Part shown: piece by piece, positions 26,710 through 34,175 of the stretch
How positions within the stretch are numbered: the first letter of the stretch is position 1
How the letters are laid out: each line of letters starts with the position of its first letter
Source of the DNA: Ezakiella sp.
GTDB taxonomy: Bacteria; Bacillota; Clostridia; Tissierellales; Peptoniphilaceae
Assembly (NCBI GenBank): GCA_022766605.1
Contig: JALEOH010000038.1
Coordinates: 1 to 34,175 of the forward strand
DNA: 34,175 nucleotides
Reading direction: 5' to 3'
Position numbers and translations under genes: made by a program
The notes under the pieces: model-generated
What the model was told of the DNA's origin: nothing
Databases searched by the model: none
What the model saw: only the letters and a program-made list of their open reading frames with translations

Positions 26710-27703
26710 GTAAATATTTCAATATATCACGTGCCGCCTCTTTGGAATCATCTCCATTAAAGACGGTTGTTTTGTCATCGGGCTTGAATTTATAATTTAA
26801 ATCATAATATTTTTCACATAGAAATTTTGCGGCATCATCATAATTGCCATTTTTTAGATTATCGATCAACAATTGATATTTCTCTTTAGAGATAAATTTT
26901 TCGATGCGAGAAAGATTTTCTAATATCTCATTTAAATCGCCTTCGTAGATATATTCCTTCACCAGCCTTTGGATTCTTCTCTCCAAGCTGCAGTCGATAT
27001 AGATCTTCTCTCCTTCTTGCATTTTATTCCAAAGCATCTTAGGCAATATTACCTCGCCTATGCGTTTGCTTTCTCCTTCGACCAAGAATCTTCGGCAGGA
27101 AGAGCGAGTTAATTGTTCATATAAAAGTGCTTCAAACATCTTTTGGCTATTGGCCTTTCCCATGCCAACTGACCCCAAGACAGAGCCTTTGTGATTGGCA
27201 AGTCCCTCAAGGTCTAGAGTTGGATAATAATTTTTAATAATATTTAGTATCTCACTCTTGCCAGAGCCCGTTTTTCCGTACATGATTACTAGCTCTAGCT
27301 CGCTAAGTAGCAGAGGAAGCTCGGAGTTGATCTTTTGACGATAGCTTTTTATGCCACCTTTTAATTGGTAGACATGGTATCCAAGGCTAAAAAAGAGTGA
27401 TGCAACGGTCTTTGAGCGATATCCTCCGCGCGCGCAATAAAAGACTATGGAGCGATCTTTATTATTTACTATAAAATCGTGGTAATCGCCGATTTTTTTA
27501 GTGCCAAATTGTAGCGCCATCTTCTTCGCTTCGTCGTGACTGCCATGTTGATAAAGTGTGCCGACGATTTTTCTTTCATCATCGTCCATTATTGGCATGC
27601 TAAGCGCCCCAGGAATATGAAAATCCAAAAATTCCTTTGGACTTCTTACATCAATTAATATATAATTATCATTTATTTCATTGTAAGCAATCGAATCATA
27701 CAT
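26702..27703 (-). CDS. mnmH: tRNA 2-selenouridine synthase MnmH/SelU
   Basis: A 333-residue enzyme replacing sulfur by selenium in the wobble uridine of certain tRNAs, using selenophosphate. The N-terminal rhodanese domain has VRSPKEF and the catalytic Cys90 in YCARGGYRS. The C-terminal P-loop domain has GKTGSGKS (143-150), then LEGLANHKGSVLG and LVEGESKRIG. Length and motifs match SelU. Its presence implies a selD (selenophosphate synthase) gene elsewhere. The ATG is only 6 bases after a TATAAT, with no ribosome site, so a leaderless mRNA is likely. The stop lies inside its terminator hairpin. Confidence 0.94.
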   Translation of the reverse strand: MYDSIAYNEINDNYILIDVRSPKEFLDFHIPGALSMPIMDDDERKIVGTLYQHGSHDEAKKMALQFGTKKIGDYHDFIVNNKDRSIVFYCARGGYRSKTVASLFFSLGYHVYQLKGGIKSYRQKINSELPLLLSELELVIMYGKTGSGKSEILNIIKNYYPTLDLEGLANHKGSVLGSVGMGKANSQKMFEALLYEQLTRSSCRRFLVEGESKRIGEVILPKMLWNKMQEGEKIYIDCSLERRIQRLVKEYIYEGDLNEILENLSRIEKFISKEKYQLLIDNLKNGNYDDAAKFLCEKYYDLNYKFKPDDKTTVFNGDDSKEAARDILKYLQR

Positions 27704-27709
27704 GAGCTA

Positions 27710-27738
27710 ATTATACTATTTTTTCAATATATTTTCAA
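27710..27738 (-). promoter_or_regulatory. mnmH promoter producing a leaderless transcript
   Basis: On the minus strand: TTGAAA (27738-27733), 17 bases, TATAAT (27715-27710), then TAGCTC and the ATG at 27703. A start 7 bases after the -10 element falls on the A of ATG. No purine-rich ribosome site can fit. Confidence 0.65.
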
Positions 27739-27791
27739 ATTTTACTTGGGTATATTTATCCTATATTAAGGAAAGGAATGAAATTAGATAT

Positions 27792-28412
27792 ATGAAGAAA
27801 TATAAAAATATTATTTTTGACTGCGACGGCACTCTCATCGATAGTTTTCGTGCAACATCCACTGCTTTTCAAAGATTTACAAATCATATGCTTGGGAGAA
27901 GTCTAAGCACAAATGAGTTAGATGAGATATTTCACAAGACCGTTGAAGACTGCTTTGACATACTTGGCATAGAGCACAGCAAAGACAATTTGATTATTTT
28001 AAATAGATATTTTGAAGAGGAATCACGCGATATAAAATTCTATGATGGCATGGAGGGCGTGCTAAGGAATTTAAAAGAAAGAAATATAGTGATGGGACTT
28101 GCGAGCAATCGCACTCGCTTTGAGCTTTTATATGCGATGAAAGAGCATGGTATAAGTGAATATATAGATGAATATGTATCAAAGGACGATGTAGCAAAGG
28201 CAAAGCCTGCTGGGGACATGCTACTATATTTTATTGAAAAACATAAATTATTAAAAGACGAGACCATATATCTTGGCAATGCTATAAGCGATCACTTGTC
28301 GGCGCTTGATGCTGGCATCGACTACGCATATTGTATGTGGGGGACGAATAATACAATAGACGAACCGCATATAAAGCTCGGTGAAGTAAAGGAGATAATG
28401 AATTTAATATGA
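27792..28412 (+). CDS. HAD-family hydrolase (phosphoglycolate phosphatase-like)
   Basis: A 206-residue HAD subfamily IA phosphatase. Motif I is DCDGTLIDSF (10-19), motif II LASNRTRF, motif III the Lys in KAKPAGDMLLYF and motif IV IYLGNAISDHLSALDAG; the last is slightly unusual in having N-A-I-S-D where G-D-x-x-x-D is common. Substrate is unknown. GGAAAGG lies 16 bases or so upstream, and a five-codon frame (ATG 27778 to TGA 27795) overlaps the start by ATGA. It is divergent from mnmH and coupled to maf by another ATGA overlap. Confidence 0.85.
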   Translation: MKKYKNIIFDCDGTLIDSFRATSTAFQRFTNHMLGRSLSTNELDEIFHKTVEDCFDILGIEHSKDNLIILNRYFEEESRDIKFYDGMEGVLRNLKERNIVMGLASNRTRFELLYAMKEHGISEYIDEYVSKDDVAKAKPAGDMLLYFIEKHKLLKDETIYLGNAISDHLSALDAGIDYAYCMWGTNNTIDEPHIKLGEVKEIMNLI

Positions 28413-28984
28413 TTTTGGCATCTAGCTCGCCTAGGCGACAGGAAATTTTAAATATGCTCGGGGTGGATTTTAAAATAATAAGCCCCGACATAGACGAGAA
28501 GAAGATAATAGAAGGAGAGGATTTTACTAATGAGGCTGCGAGAGTTTATGCAGTGCTTAGTCTATCCTCTAAAAAAGCGGAGGCGGTTTATAAAGAGCAT
28601 AGCGATTCCATAGTAATTGCCTGCGACACCATGGTATTTGTAGATGGAGTTGCGCTTGGTAAGCCTAGAGATGAGGCCGACGCAAGACGAATGCTCACCA
28701 TGCTTGCAGGCAAGACTCACGAGGTGCTAAGCGGAGTTACAATAATCCATGGAGGAGATATCTCTCATCACTGGGAGAGCAGCAAAGTTACTTTTATCGA
28801 GCATAATGAGCTATTTGAAAGACTAGTAGATAGCTATATAAAAGATGGTCTATATGAGGGCAAGGCGGGTGCCTATGGCATACAGGATAGAGGTGCACTA
28901 TTTATAAAATCGATAGAGGGTGATTATTATAATATAATGGGTCTTCCAATAGAGGCTTTAAGAATTTTATTGAAGTGGCTGTGA
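28409..28984 (+). CDS. maf: Maf-family nucleoside triphosphate pyrophosphatase
   Basis: A 191-residue house-cleaning NTP pyrophosphatase. It hydrolyses non-canonical or excess nucleotides (often dTTP/UTP) to the monophosphate. Motifs: ILASSSPRRQEIL at the start, ACDTMVFVDG with the catalytic Asp, GKPRDEADARRML and GKAGAYGIQDRG. Length is normal. The ATG overlaps the HAD gene stop by 4 bases, so the pair is coupled. No clear terminator follows in the 115-bp gap, which instead holds the ABC promoter. Confidence 0.94.
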   Translation: MILASSSPRRQEILNMLGVDFKIISPDIDEKKIIEGEDFTNEAARVYAVLSLSSKKAEAVYKEHSDSIVIACDTMVFVDGVALGKPRDEADARRMLTMLAGKTHEVLSGVTIIHGGDISHHWESSKVTFIEHNELFERLVDSYIKDGLYEGKAGAYGIQDRGALFIKSIEGDYYNIMGLPIEALRILLKWL

Positions 28985-29049
28985 TATGGCTCTTCAAATA
29001 CATATTTTTATTATTTTTTAACTATTTTTTTATTTTTTATAAAAATAGC

Positions 29050-29078
29050 TTGCTATATTTTCTTTTTTATGCTATAAT
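29050..29078 (+). promoter_or_regulatory. promoter of ABC exporter pair
   Basis: TTGCTA (29050-29055), 17 bases, perfect TATAAT (29073-29078). A strong AAAGGAGGA ribosome site follows, 7 bases before ATG 29100, so the leader is very short. Confidence 0.75.
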
Positions 29079-29099
29079 CTTTTCAAAGGAGGAGATAGT

Positions 29100-30848
29100 A
29101 TGGATATTAAAAATGGATTTAAAGCCATGACATATTTTCTAAAGAGAATGCCACTACTCACTATATTATATTTTGCCTTAAATATAATAACAGGGCTTAT
29201 TCCCATTGCAACTGCTCTTATAATCGGACGACTGGTTGATAGGGCAATTATAATTGTGAGAGAGGCACAAGCTATTAGTGCAATTATACCATATGTAATA
29301 TTATTAATTGGAGTATATATGACCGACCAAATAGTGCCTGTCCTATATGACTACTTAAAAAAAGAATTGGCCATTGCAGTTGAGGATGTAACCAATAAAG
29401 AGTTAATCGCTAAGCATGCAAAGCTAAGCTATTGGCAACTTGAAGATCCCGAGAGCCTAAATCATATAAGACTAGTCTCAACCAACACCACCAATAAAAT
29501 GCTTAAGTTTTTAGATGGATTTAATGGTGTGCTTAGAGGTCTAGTAAATATAGTAAGTATCTTAATAACCATTTCAATCTATATATGGTGGGCAGTGCCG
29601 GTCTTGATACTCTTTGTCATTCCACTTATTTGGATAGTTACAAGAAGCTCTAAGAAAGTTTACGAGCAGGAGAAATCTCTACAAAAGACGGAAAGAGTAT
29701 TGGATATGTATAGTGAGATGATGAGCTCTAAGGACTACTATAAAGAAAGAACGCTTTTTGGCTACACCAAGAGCATATCTAGTAGATTTAAAAAACTTAC
29801 TTTAGAAAAATTCAAATTGGAATTCAAATTGATGATAAGGGTCTTTGCGCAGATAAAACTATCGGCAATAGCAGTTACGCTGGTCTTACTCGTAATGGGC
29901 TATATGATACTTCGCTCTACTCTACATGGCAATATGAGCTTTGGCTTGTTCACTTCGCTATTTGCGATGATATTTATACTATCGCAAGATATAGGCTGGC
30001 AATTTTCGGGTGCAATCGATAGCACGGTTACGGGTGTAGAATTTTTTAAAGACTATTTTAAATTCTTTGAGTTTGAAGAAGAAGAGGATAGCTATTTAAG
30101 AGAAAACCTAAGTTTTAATGAATTGGAATTTCGCGATGTCCATTTCACTTATCCAAAGACAGAACGCGAGATCATAAAGGGCATGAGCTTTAAAATAAAA
30201 TCAGGAAGGCATTATGCACTTGTTGGAGAAAATGGGTCCGGCAAGTCGACGGTTGTTAAATTGATGCTTGGACTTTATGATAATTATACTGGCGATATTT
30301 TAATCGATGGCATCGATGTAAAAAACATGCCTCTTGACAAGCGCCGTGCATATTTTTCGACTATATTTCAGGACTATAGTATATTTGCAACTAGCGTCAA
30401 AGAAAATATTTTGATGGAAAATAAAGAGGATAGATTAAATGAGTTAATAGATGAGCTCAATCTCGATTTTATAAATAAACTGCCGGTTGGTCTTGACACC
30501 GAGATAGGAAAGCTTGATGAAAGAGGCGCCGACCTCTCGGGAGGAGAAAGGCAGAGGATTGCAATTGCAAGGACCTTAATCAGTCCAGCTCCGGTAATTG
30601 TGATGGATGAGCCGACGGCTGCAATGGACCCAATCACCGAAAGCAATCTCTATAGAAATCTATCAAAAGTGCTTAGTGGAAAGACCACTATATTTATATC
30701 GCATAGACTTGGTTCGACTGCACTATCCGACGAGATACTCTTATTTAAAGATGGAAAAGTCCATGAAAATGGCACCCATGATGAGCTTATGGAACTAAAT
30801 GGAGTCTATCGTGAAATGTACGATTCGCAAAAGGAGTGGTATCAATGA
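29100..30848 (+). CDS. ABC exporter, fused permease/ATPase, first half
   Basis: A 582-residue half transporter: a six-helix membrane domain (~1-335), then the ATPase. Walker A is GENGSGKST (~375-383), Q-loop FQDYSIF, signature LSGGERQ (~479), Walker B VIVMDE (~499-504) with the catalytic Glu, and H-loop ISHR. All ATPase parts are intact. The next gene encodes a second half transporter with an ATGA overlap, so the product is a heterodimer of the MsbA/BmrCD-like exporter class. Substrate (peptide, drug or lipid) cannot be told; there is no adjacent peptide precursor or protease gene. Confidence 0.92.
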   Translation: MDIKNGFKAMTYFLKRMPLLTILYFALNIITGLIPIATALIIGRLVDRAIIIVREAQAISAIIPYVILLIGVYMTDQIVPVLYDYLKKELAIAVEDVTNKELIAKHAKLSYWQLEDPESLNHIRLVSTNTTNKMLKFLDGFNGVLRGLVNIVSILITISIYIWWAVPVLILFVIPLIWIVTRSSKKVYEQEKSLQKTERVLDMYSEMMSSKDYYKERTLFGYTKSISSRFKKLTLEKFKLEFKLMIRVFAQIKLSAIAVTLVLLVMGYMILRSTLHGNMSFGLFTSLFAMIFILSQDIGWQFSGAIDSTVTGVEFFKDYFKFFEFEEEEDSYLRENLSFNELEFRDVHFTYPKTEREIIKGMSFKIKSGRHYALVGENGSGKSTVVKLMLGLYDNYTGDILIDGIDVKNMPLDKRRAYFSTIFQDYSIFATSVKENILMENKEDRLNELIDELNLDFINKLPVGLDTEIGKLDERGADLSGGERQRIAIARTLISPAPVIVMDEPTAAMDPITESNLYRNLSKVLSGKTTIFISHRLGSTALSDEILLFKDGKVHENGTHDELMELNGVYREMYDSQKEWYQ

Positions 30849-32617
30849 AGAAAATTAAAACCTATATAAAAAAATTTAAAGAAGCAGCACCACTAATTCT
30901 TGGAATAATCTATAGAAATGATAAGAAGGCGATGTTCCTAGGGATTTTTAGCAATCTTCTTCAATCGGCCTTTTTGATATTTCAAATTATCGTAAAAACT
31001 GAATTTTTTATAAGGCTTCAGGACTATAAAGGTGGAGGCACTTGGCATCTAATACTATTCTTTGCACTATATGGAATTATAATATTGATTTTCCATGTGT
31101 TAAATGGACTTGCAAACTTTTTCATGAATCTCGTATTTGCTCGCTTTAACACCTATATGAAAAATGAAATCGGAGTCAAAGCGTCTAAATTAGAGCCAAT
31201 ATATTTTGAAATCCCCGAGAATCTAAACAATTTAAATCGCGCAAAAACTGGGGTGAGCGACCTTCTTTGGTTTGTATTTTCTCCAATAGTCTCAGCGTGC
31301 ATCTATATACCATATATGATTTTTACCAGCGTGTATTTCTTTAGTAAAGATGCAAGTTTCGCACTTGTCATCCCCGTCGTATTTATTCCCGCTCTTGTCA
31401 GCAATCTCCTTCGAGCTAAATATAAATTCAAACTCGCAGAAGAGGAGGCGAGTGCCACTAGAGCAAAGGACGAATATAAGAGCTATATAGTAGAAAAGTC
31501 AGCTAAGGAGATGCGCTCGGGCGGATATTTTAATTATCTAAATAAAAAATATCTAGACAACTGGAACAAAGCCAAAAAGCTAAGACATAAGACCAATCTT
31601 CAAATCATGGCTATCGATATATTGTTAAGCATGCTCTCTATGGCAGGATATGGCATATTATTATATGCAATTATAACTAAATCGATGAATACCGTAGTGG
31701 AGGTTGCAGTAATTGCATCTGTCTTAACTACCCTAAGCGAAGTAACTGGGCTTATAAGGGAATTTATTCAAAATATGATAGAGCCGATGGCAGATAGTGC
31801 AGGCAATATGAGTTTTGCAATAGACTTTTTCAATGAAAAGGAAAGAGAAGAAAAAGCAAAAGTCGACCATATCGATTCAGTTAAAATTAGCGATCTATCA
31901 TTTAAATATCCTAGCGCTGATAATTATTCGGTAAAAGGCGTCAATCTCGAATTAAAAAGGGATAAATTAGTTGCAATAGTTGGAGAAAATGGTTCTGGAA
32001 AGTCCACCTTGTTAAAGTTGGTCTTAGGACTCTTCGAGCCTACAAGTGGCGATATAAAATATTTTAGAAATGATAAAGAAGAAAAAAATATCGACATTTT
32101 AGATAGATCAAGTGCACTCTTCCAAGACTATAATAAATATAAATTAACTCTAAGAGAAAATATAGAAATCTCCGACCTCTATAATATTAAAGACAATAAA
32201 TGGAAAGACGCACTAGCTCACGCCGATATCGAGCTAAACTCTAATCTATTCCCAAATGGCGGAGAAACCATAATGAGTCGTGACTTTGACGGTGTCGACC
32301 TCTCCGGTGGTCAGTGGCAACGCCTAGCACTCGCAAGAGGTATTTATCGTGATCGTGACCTCCTAGTCTTAGACGAACCCACCGCTGCTATCGACCCCTT
32401 AGAAGAAACCGCACTCTATAATAAAATCTCCGACATCATGAAGGGCAAACTCGGCCTCCTAATCACTCACCGCATCGGCAGCGCTCGCCTCGCCGACGAA
32501 ATCCTCGTCATGGATAAAGGCGAAATCATCGAACGTGGCACCCACGACGAACTCATGACTGCTAGGGGGATGTATTGGGAGATGGTGGGAGCGCAGGCTG
32601 TGTGGTATGAACGGTAA
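30845..32617 (+). CDS. ABC exporter, fused permease/ATPase, second half
   Basis: A 590-residue half transporter pairing with the preceding gene. The membrane domain spans ~1-335. Walker A is GENGSGKST (~380), signature LSGGQWQ (~485), Walker B LLVLDE (~505) and H-loop ITHR. Both ATP sites of the heterodimer look catalytic. I choose ATG 30845, overlapping the previous stop (ATGA) with AAGGAG at 30829-30834; GTG 30836 would remove the ribosome site. From about 32150 to the stop the codon choice changes to C-ending codons (CTC, ATC, GCC, ACC, CGC), unlike the first two thirds of the gene, which suggests a recombined 3' end. Confidence 0.92.
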   Translation: MKKIKTYIKKFKEAAPLILGIIYRNDKKAMFLGIFSNLLQSAFLIFQIIVKTEFFIRLQDYKGGGTWHLILFFALYGIIILIFHVLNGLANFFMNLVFARFNTYMKNEIGVKASKLEPIYFEIPENLNNLNRAKTGVSDLLWFVFSPIVSACIYIPYMIFTSVYFFSKDASFALVIPVVFIPALVSNLLRAKYKFKLAEEEASATRAKDEYKSYIVEKSAKEMRSGGYFNYLNKKYLDNWNKAKKLRHKTNLQIMAIDILLSMLSMAGYGILLYAIITKSMNTVVEVAVIASVLTTLSEVTGLIREFIQNMIEPMADSAGNMSFAIDFFNEKEREEKAKVDHIDSVKISDLSFKYPSADNYSVKGVNLELKRDKLVAIVGENGSGKSTLLKLVLGLFEPTSGDIKYFRNDKEEKNIDILDRSSALFQDYNKYKLTLRENIEISDLYNIKDNKWKDALAHADIELNSNLFPNGGETIMSRDFDGVDLSGGQWQRLALARGIYRDRDLLVLDEPTAAIDPLEETALYNKISDIMKGKLGLLITHRIGSARLADEILVMDKGEIIERGTHDELMTARGMYWEMVGAQAVWYER

Positions 32618-32743
32618 GTTTTGTTGCGGTTTGGGGATTTGGGACCTAAATCGCGACTAACTTCCTTCTTCAAAAGGTGGAGCTCATCGAGGTATCAGCA
32701 CATACATCTCTTCGCTCCGCCTCTGGTGAGTAGTCCGAAGTGG
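32618..32743. other. GC-richer spacer, no gene seen
   Basis: Between the ABC stop and the remnant at 32744 lies about 125 bp that is visibly richer in G and C than the window average, with stretches such as GGTGGAGCTCATCG and CGCTCCGCCTCTGG. No start codon with a ribosome site, no tRNA and no clear terminator were found. It resembles dispersed intergenic repeats seen near mobile DNA in Firmicutes, but I cannot test copy number here. Confidence 0.35.
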
Positions 32744-32878
32744 TCAATTTAATTTAACTATAAACTTGTAGTGAATTTCAACCCTTTGGCTTATTTGACC
32801 GTTTATTTTATCTATTATTTCTTTTAACTCTTGTCTTATTTGTTCTAATTTTTCATATAAGATACCGTTCTTGTAAAA
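32744..32878 (-). pseudogene. C-terminal scrap, possibly of a large serine recombinase
   Basis: Read leftward, a frame without a start codon gives FFYKNGILYEKLEQ, RQELKEIIDKINGQ and the end SQRVEIHYKFIVKLN-stop. The closing pattern Q-R-V-E-I-H-Y-x-F resembles the C-terminus of large serine site-specific recombinases (Tn4451 TndX type). The frame is cut upstream by the specificity-gene terminator. The family call rests on a short motif and is tentative; the existence of a truncated coding remnant is more secure. Confidence 0.4.
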
Positions 32879-32909
32879 AAAGACGATTAGATTTCAAATT
32901 CTAATCGCC
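32875..32909 (-). terminator. intrinsic terminator of the specificity-subunit gene
   Basis: Read leftward: GGCGATTAGA (32909-32900), loop, TCTAATCGTC (32891-32882) with one G-T pair, then seven T. It begins 7 bases after the stop codon at 32916-32918. Confidence 0.85.
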
Positions 32910-32915
32910 TTGTTG

Positions 32916-34175
32916 CTAAAAAAATATATCAATGTTTATTAATTCACTTAATCTATTTTCAATTTCTTTTTTTATCATATCTATTGTTTTATATTTAGCT
33001 GCAATAATACTTTGCTTTTCTGAAAATATCTCTCCATAGACATCATATGGAATTGGTATCATCTCATCTTCTATCATACTTGGTGTGAGTTTTGTAAATT
33101 CGTTTTTTCCTTTTAGACCCTTTCTTCCTTTATTTTTATTTCTAAGAATTGGCTCCAAAATATTTTTTACATACTCAAGATTAATATTTTCTACTTTTGG
33201 AATAAATACAACTCTGTCAGCATTTGTTGAAAATTTTCCATTTATTATATTTAAAACTCCTGCTATACCGTTTATAGATGAAGTTAAAAACTTACCATCA
33301 TAGTCATAAGCATTTCTATATCCTAATGGGCTATTATTATCTGCTGAATATACTGGGTAATCTCCCTTATTATTTTTACAATAAGTTTTTGTATAAGTTG
33401 ATTTACCTCTTTGTATATCAAATAAGTCCCTAACCCTTATATATATATATATATATGGAGTTTTGCCATCGAACTGCACATTTGAAAGAGTAAATGGTAG
33501 TCCTTTTTCTAATATAGAGTTTTTCATTTCTTCGATAACTTTATATTTACTTACAATTTGCTTTTGTTTTTCGATGTTAAATGTTCCGTCTTCGTTTATG
33601 GGGAAATTAATCTTGATATCAAGGTCTTTTATCATAGTACTGTTGATTTTAGTATATTCATTTTTTCCGCCTATTCCCTCTCTTCCTTTTACATTCTCTC
33701 TAAAAATAGGCTCTAAAATTCTTCTAATATATTCTAAATTAACATAATTCTTGTATTCGTTTTTTAATTTCATTATTCCTACAATATTTGTAATTGAAAA
33801 TTTTCCGTCAACTCTTCTTATATATCCGCCAAGCCCATCTGTATTCCATATTAAATATTCACCATCATACATATAAGAATTTATATATCCAAATGAACTA
33901 TCAAGTTGAGTGGAGTATACAGGATAATCTCCTTTATTATCATCAATATATTTTCTGGAAATAACTTTTCCTCGCTCTATATCAAATAATTCATCAAAGG
34001 GAATTTCTTTTGTTTTTACCTCTATTTCATTAGAAAAATCAACCTGAACATCTTTAAAATAGTCTAATTTCTCTTTAATTTCCTTTTTCTTTTCCTCTAC
34101 AATTTCATATTTTTTTACTATTTCTATTTGAGTTTCTAAATCGTAATTACCATCGCAATCAATTGGAATTTCAAA
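32916..34175 (-). CDS. hsdS: type I-like restriction specificity protein with tandem target-recognition domains, 5' end outside window
   Basis: The frame is open to the right edge, so the start lies beyond the window; the ATG at 33872 is internal. The visible 419 residues hold the tail of one target-recognition domain (IPIDCDGNYDLETQIEIV, then a Lys/Glu coiled coil) and two full ones. These begin FDELFDIERGKVISRKY (~58) and RDLFDIQRGKSTYTKTY (~248). Each ends with NILEP/RRILEP, KGRxGxxGKNE and a Q-x-x-I-x-x-KY coil. Ordinary HsdS has two such domains, so three or more suggests a fused methylase-specificity or type IIG/BcgI-like enzyme. A (TA)n tract interrupts the linker before the last domain. 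The methylase and nuclease parts would lie upstream, to the right. Confidence 0.85.
   Translation of the reverse strand, partial: FEIPIDCDGNYDLETQIEIVKKYEIVEEKKKEIKEKLDYFKDVQVDFSNEIEVKTKEIPFDELFDIERGKVISRKYIDDNKGDYPVYSTQLDSSFGYINSYMYDGEYLIWNTDGLGGYIRRVDGKFSITNIVGIMKLKNEYKNYVNLEYIRRILEPIFRENVKGREGIGGKNEYTKINSTMIKDLDIKINFPINEDGTFNIEKQKQIVSKYKVIEEMKNSILEKGLPFTLSNVQFDGKTPYIYIYIRVRDLFDIQRGKSTYTKTYCKNNKGDYPVYSADNNSPLGYRNAYDYDGKFLTSSINGIAGVLNIINGKFSTNADRVVFIPKVENINLEYVKNILEPILRNKNKGRKGLKGKNEFTKLTPSMIEDEMIPIPYDVYGEIFSEKQSIIAAKYKTIDMIKKEIENRLSELINIDIFF
33438..33456. repeat. (TA)9 dinucleotide tract inside hsdS
   Basis: A 19-base uninterrupted alternating TA run, coding Y-I-Y-I-Y-I on the minus strand between KTP and RVRDLF. 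Gain or loss of one or two units shifts the frame and would end the protein before its last recognition domain. The present length keeps the frame open. Confidence 0.95.

Noticed and set aside
32618..32700. Short inverted repeat GATTT/AAATC as terminator of the ABC operon
   Set aside because: Five-base stem with no T run after it; not enough for an intrinsic terminator.

Overview
The window is low-GC, AT-rich DNA from a Gram-positive anaerobe. The gene families fit the Firmicutes class Tissierellia (Peptoniphilaceae-like, for example the Fenollaria/Ezakiella/Peptoniphilus neighbourhood). The clues are heavy ATA/AGA codon use, GGAGG ribosome sites, a B. subtilis-style dnaA-dnaN-yaaA-recF-gyrB-gyrA order, NfnAB, a DUF438/hemerythrin protein, copper-amine-oxidase-type stalk domains and tRNA selenouridine synthase. 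The genus is inferred; no rRNA is present to settle it.

Layout. 1-3.95 kb holds the end of a WG-repeat-like protein, the rRNA methyltransferase RlmD, a duplicated-domain lipoprotein and a sirtuin, tightly coupled. 4.0-4.95 kb is a single-gene unit with its own promoter, a three-hairpin leader, a secreted stalk-domain protein with glutamate/lysine repeats and a strong terminator. 5.2-6.6 kb encodes a DUF1858-DUF438-hemerythrin-PAS protein with its terminator. 6.6-8.2 kb runs leftward: a two-gene chromate transporter pair, then a frameshifted CPBP protease pseudogene. 8.2-10.07 kb is the chromosome origin. DnaA boxes and the dnaA promoter lie upstream of dnaA. A basal unwinding element (boxes, GC patch, DnaA-trio-like repeats) lies between dnaA and dnaN.

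From dnaN (10.07 kb) to a lipid kinase (25.04 kb) there are 15 rightward genes. No gap exceeds about 14 bp and I saw no internal terminator. They are dnaN, yaaA, recF, gyrB and gyrA; an anti-anti-sigma, anti-sigma and sigma-B/F-type trio; a CitG-CitX fusion; nfnA and nfnB; a DUF5317 membrane protein; a CapA-like lipoprotein; an RluA pseudouridine synthase; and the lipid kinase. Replication, supercoiling, a partner-switch sigma module and redox enzymes may therefore share transcription.

25.1-27.7 kb is leftward: a dicarboxylate/glutamate-type symporter under a promoter with a CRP/FNR-like palindrome, and mnmH, apparently from a leaderless mRNA. 27.8-29.0 kb has a HAD phosphatase and Maf. 29.05-32.6 kb has a heterodimeric ABC exporter pair under its own promoter. 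The end (32.6-34.2 kb) is accessory DNA: a base-composition change, a possible recombinase remnant, and a truncated-by-window type I-like DNA specificity protein with repeated target-recognition domains and an in-frame (TA)n tract that looks like a phase-variation switch.

The most notable points are the (TA)n tract in the specificity gene, an anti-sigma kinase lacking its ATP-binding residues, the reverse-order CitG-CitX fusion, the leaderless mnmH, and unusual residues in the GyrA quinolone pocket.
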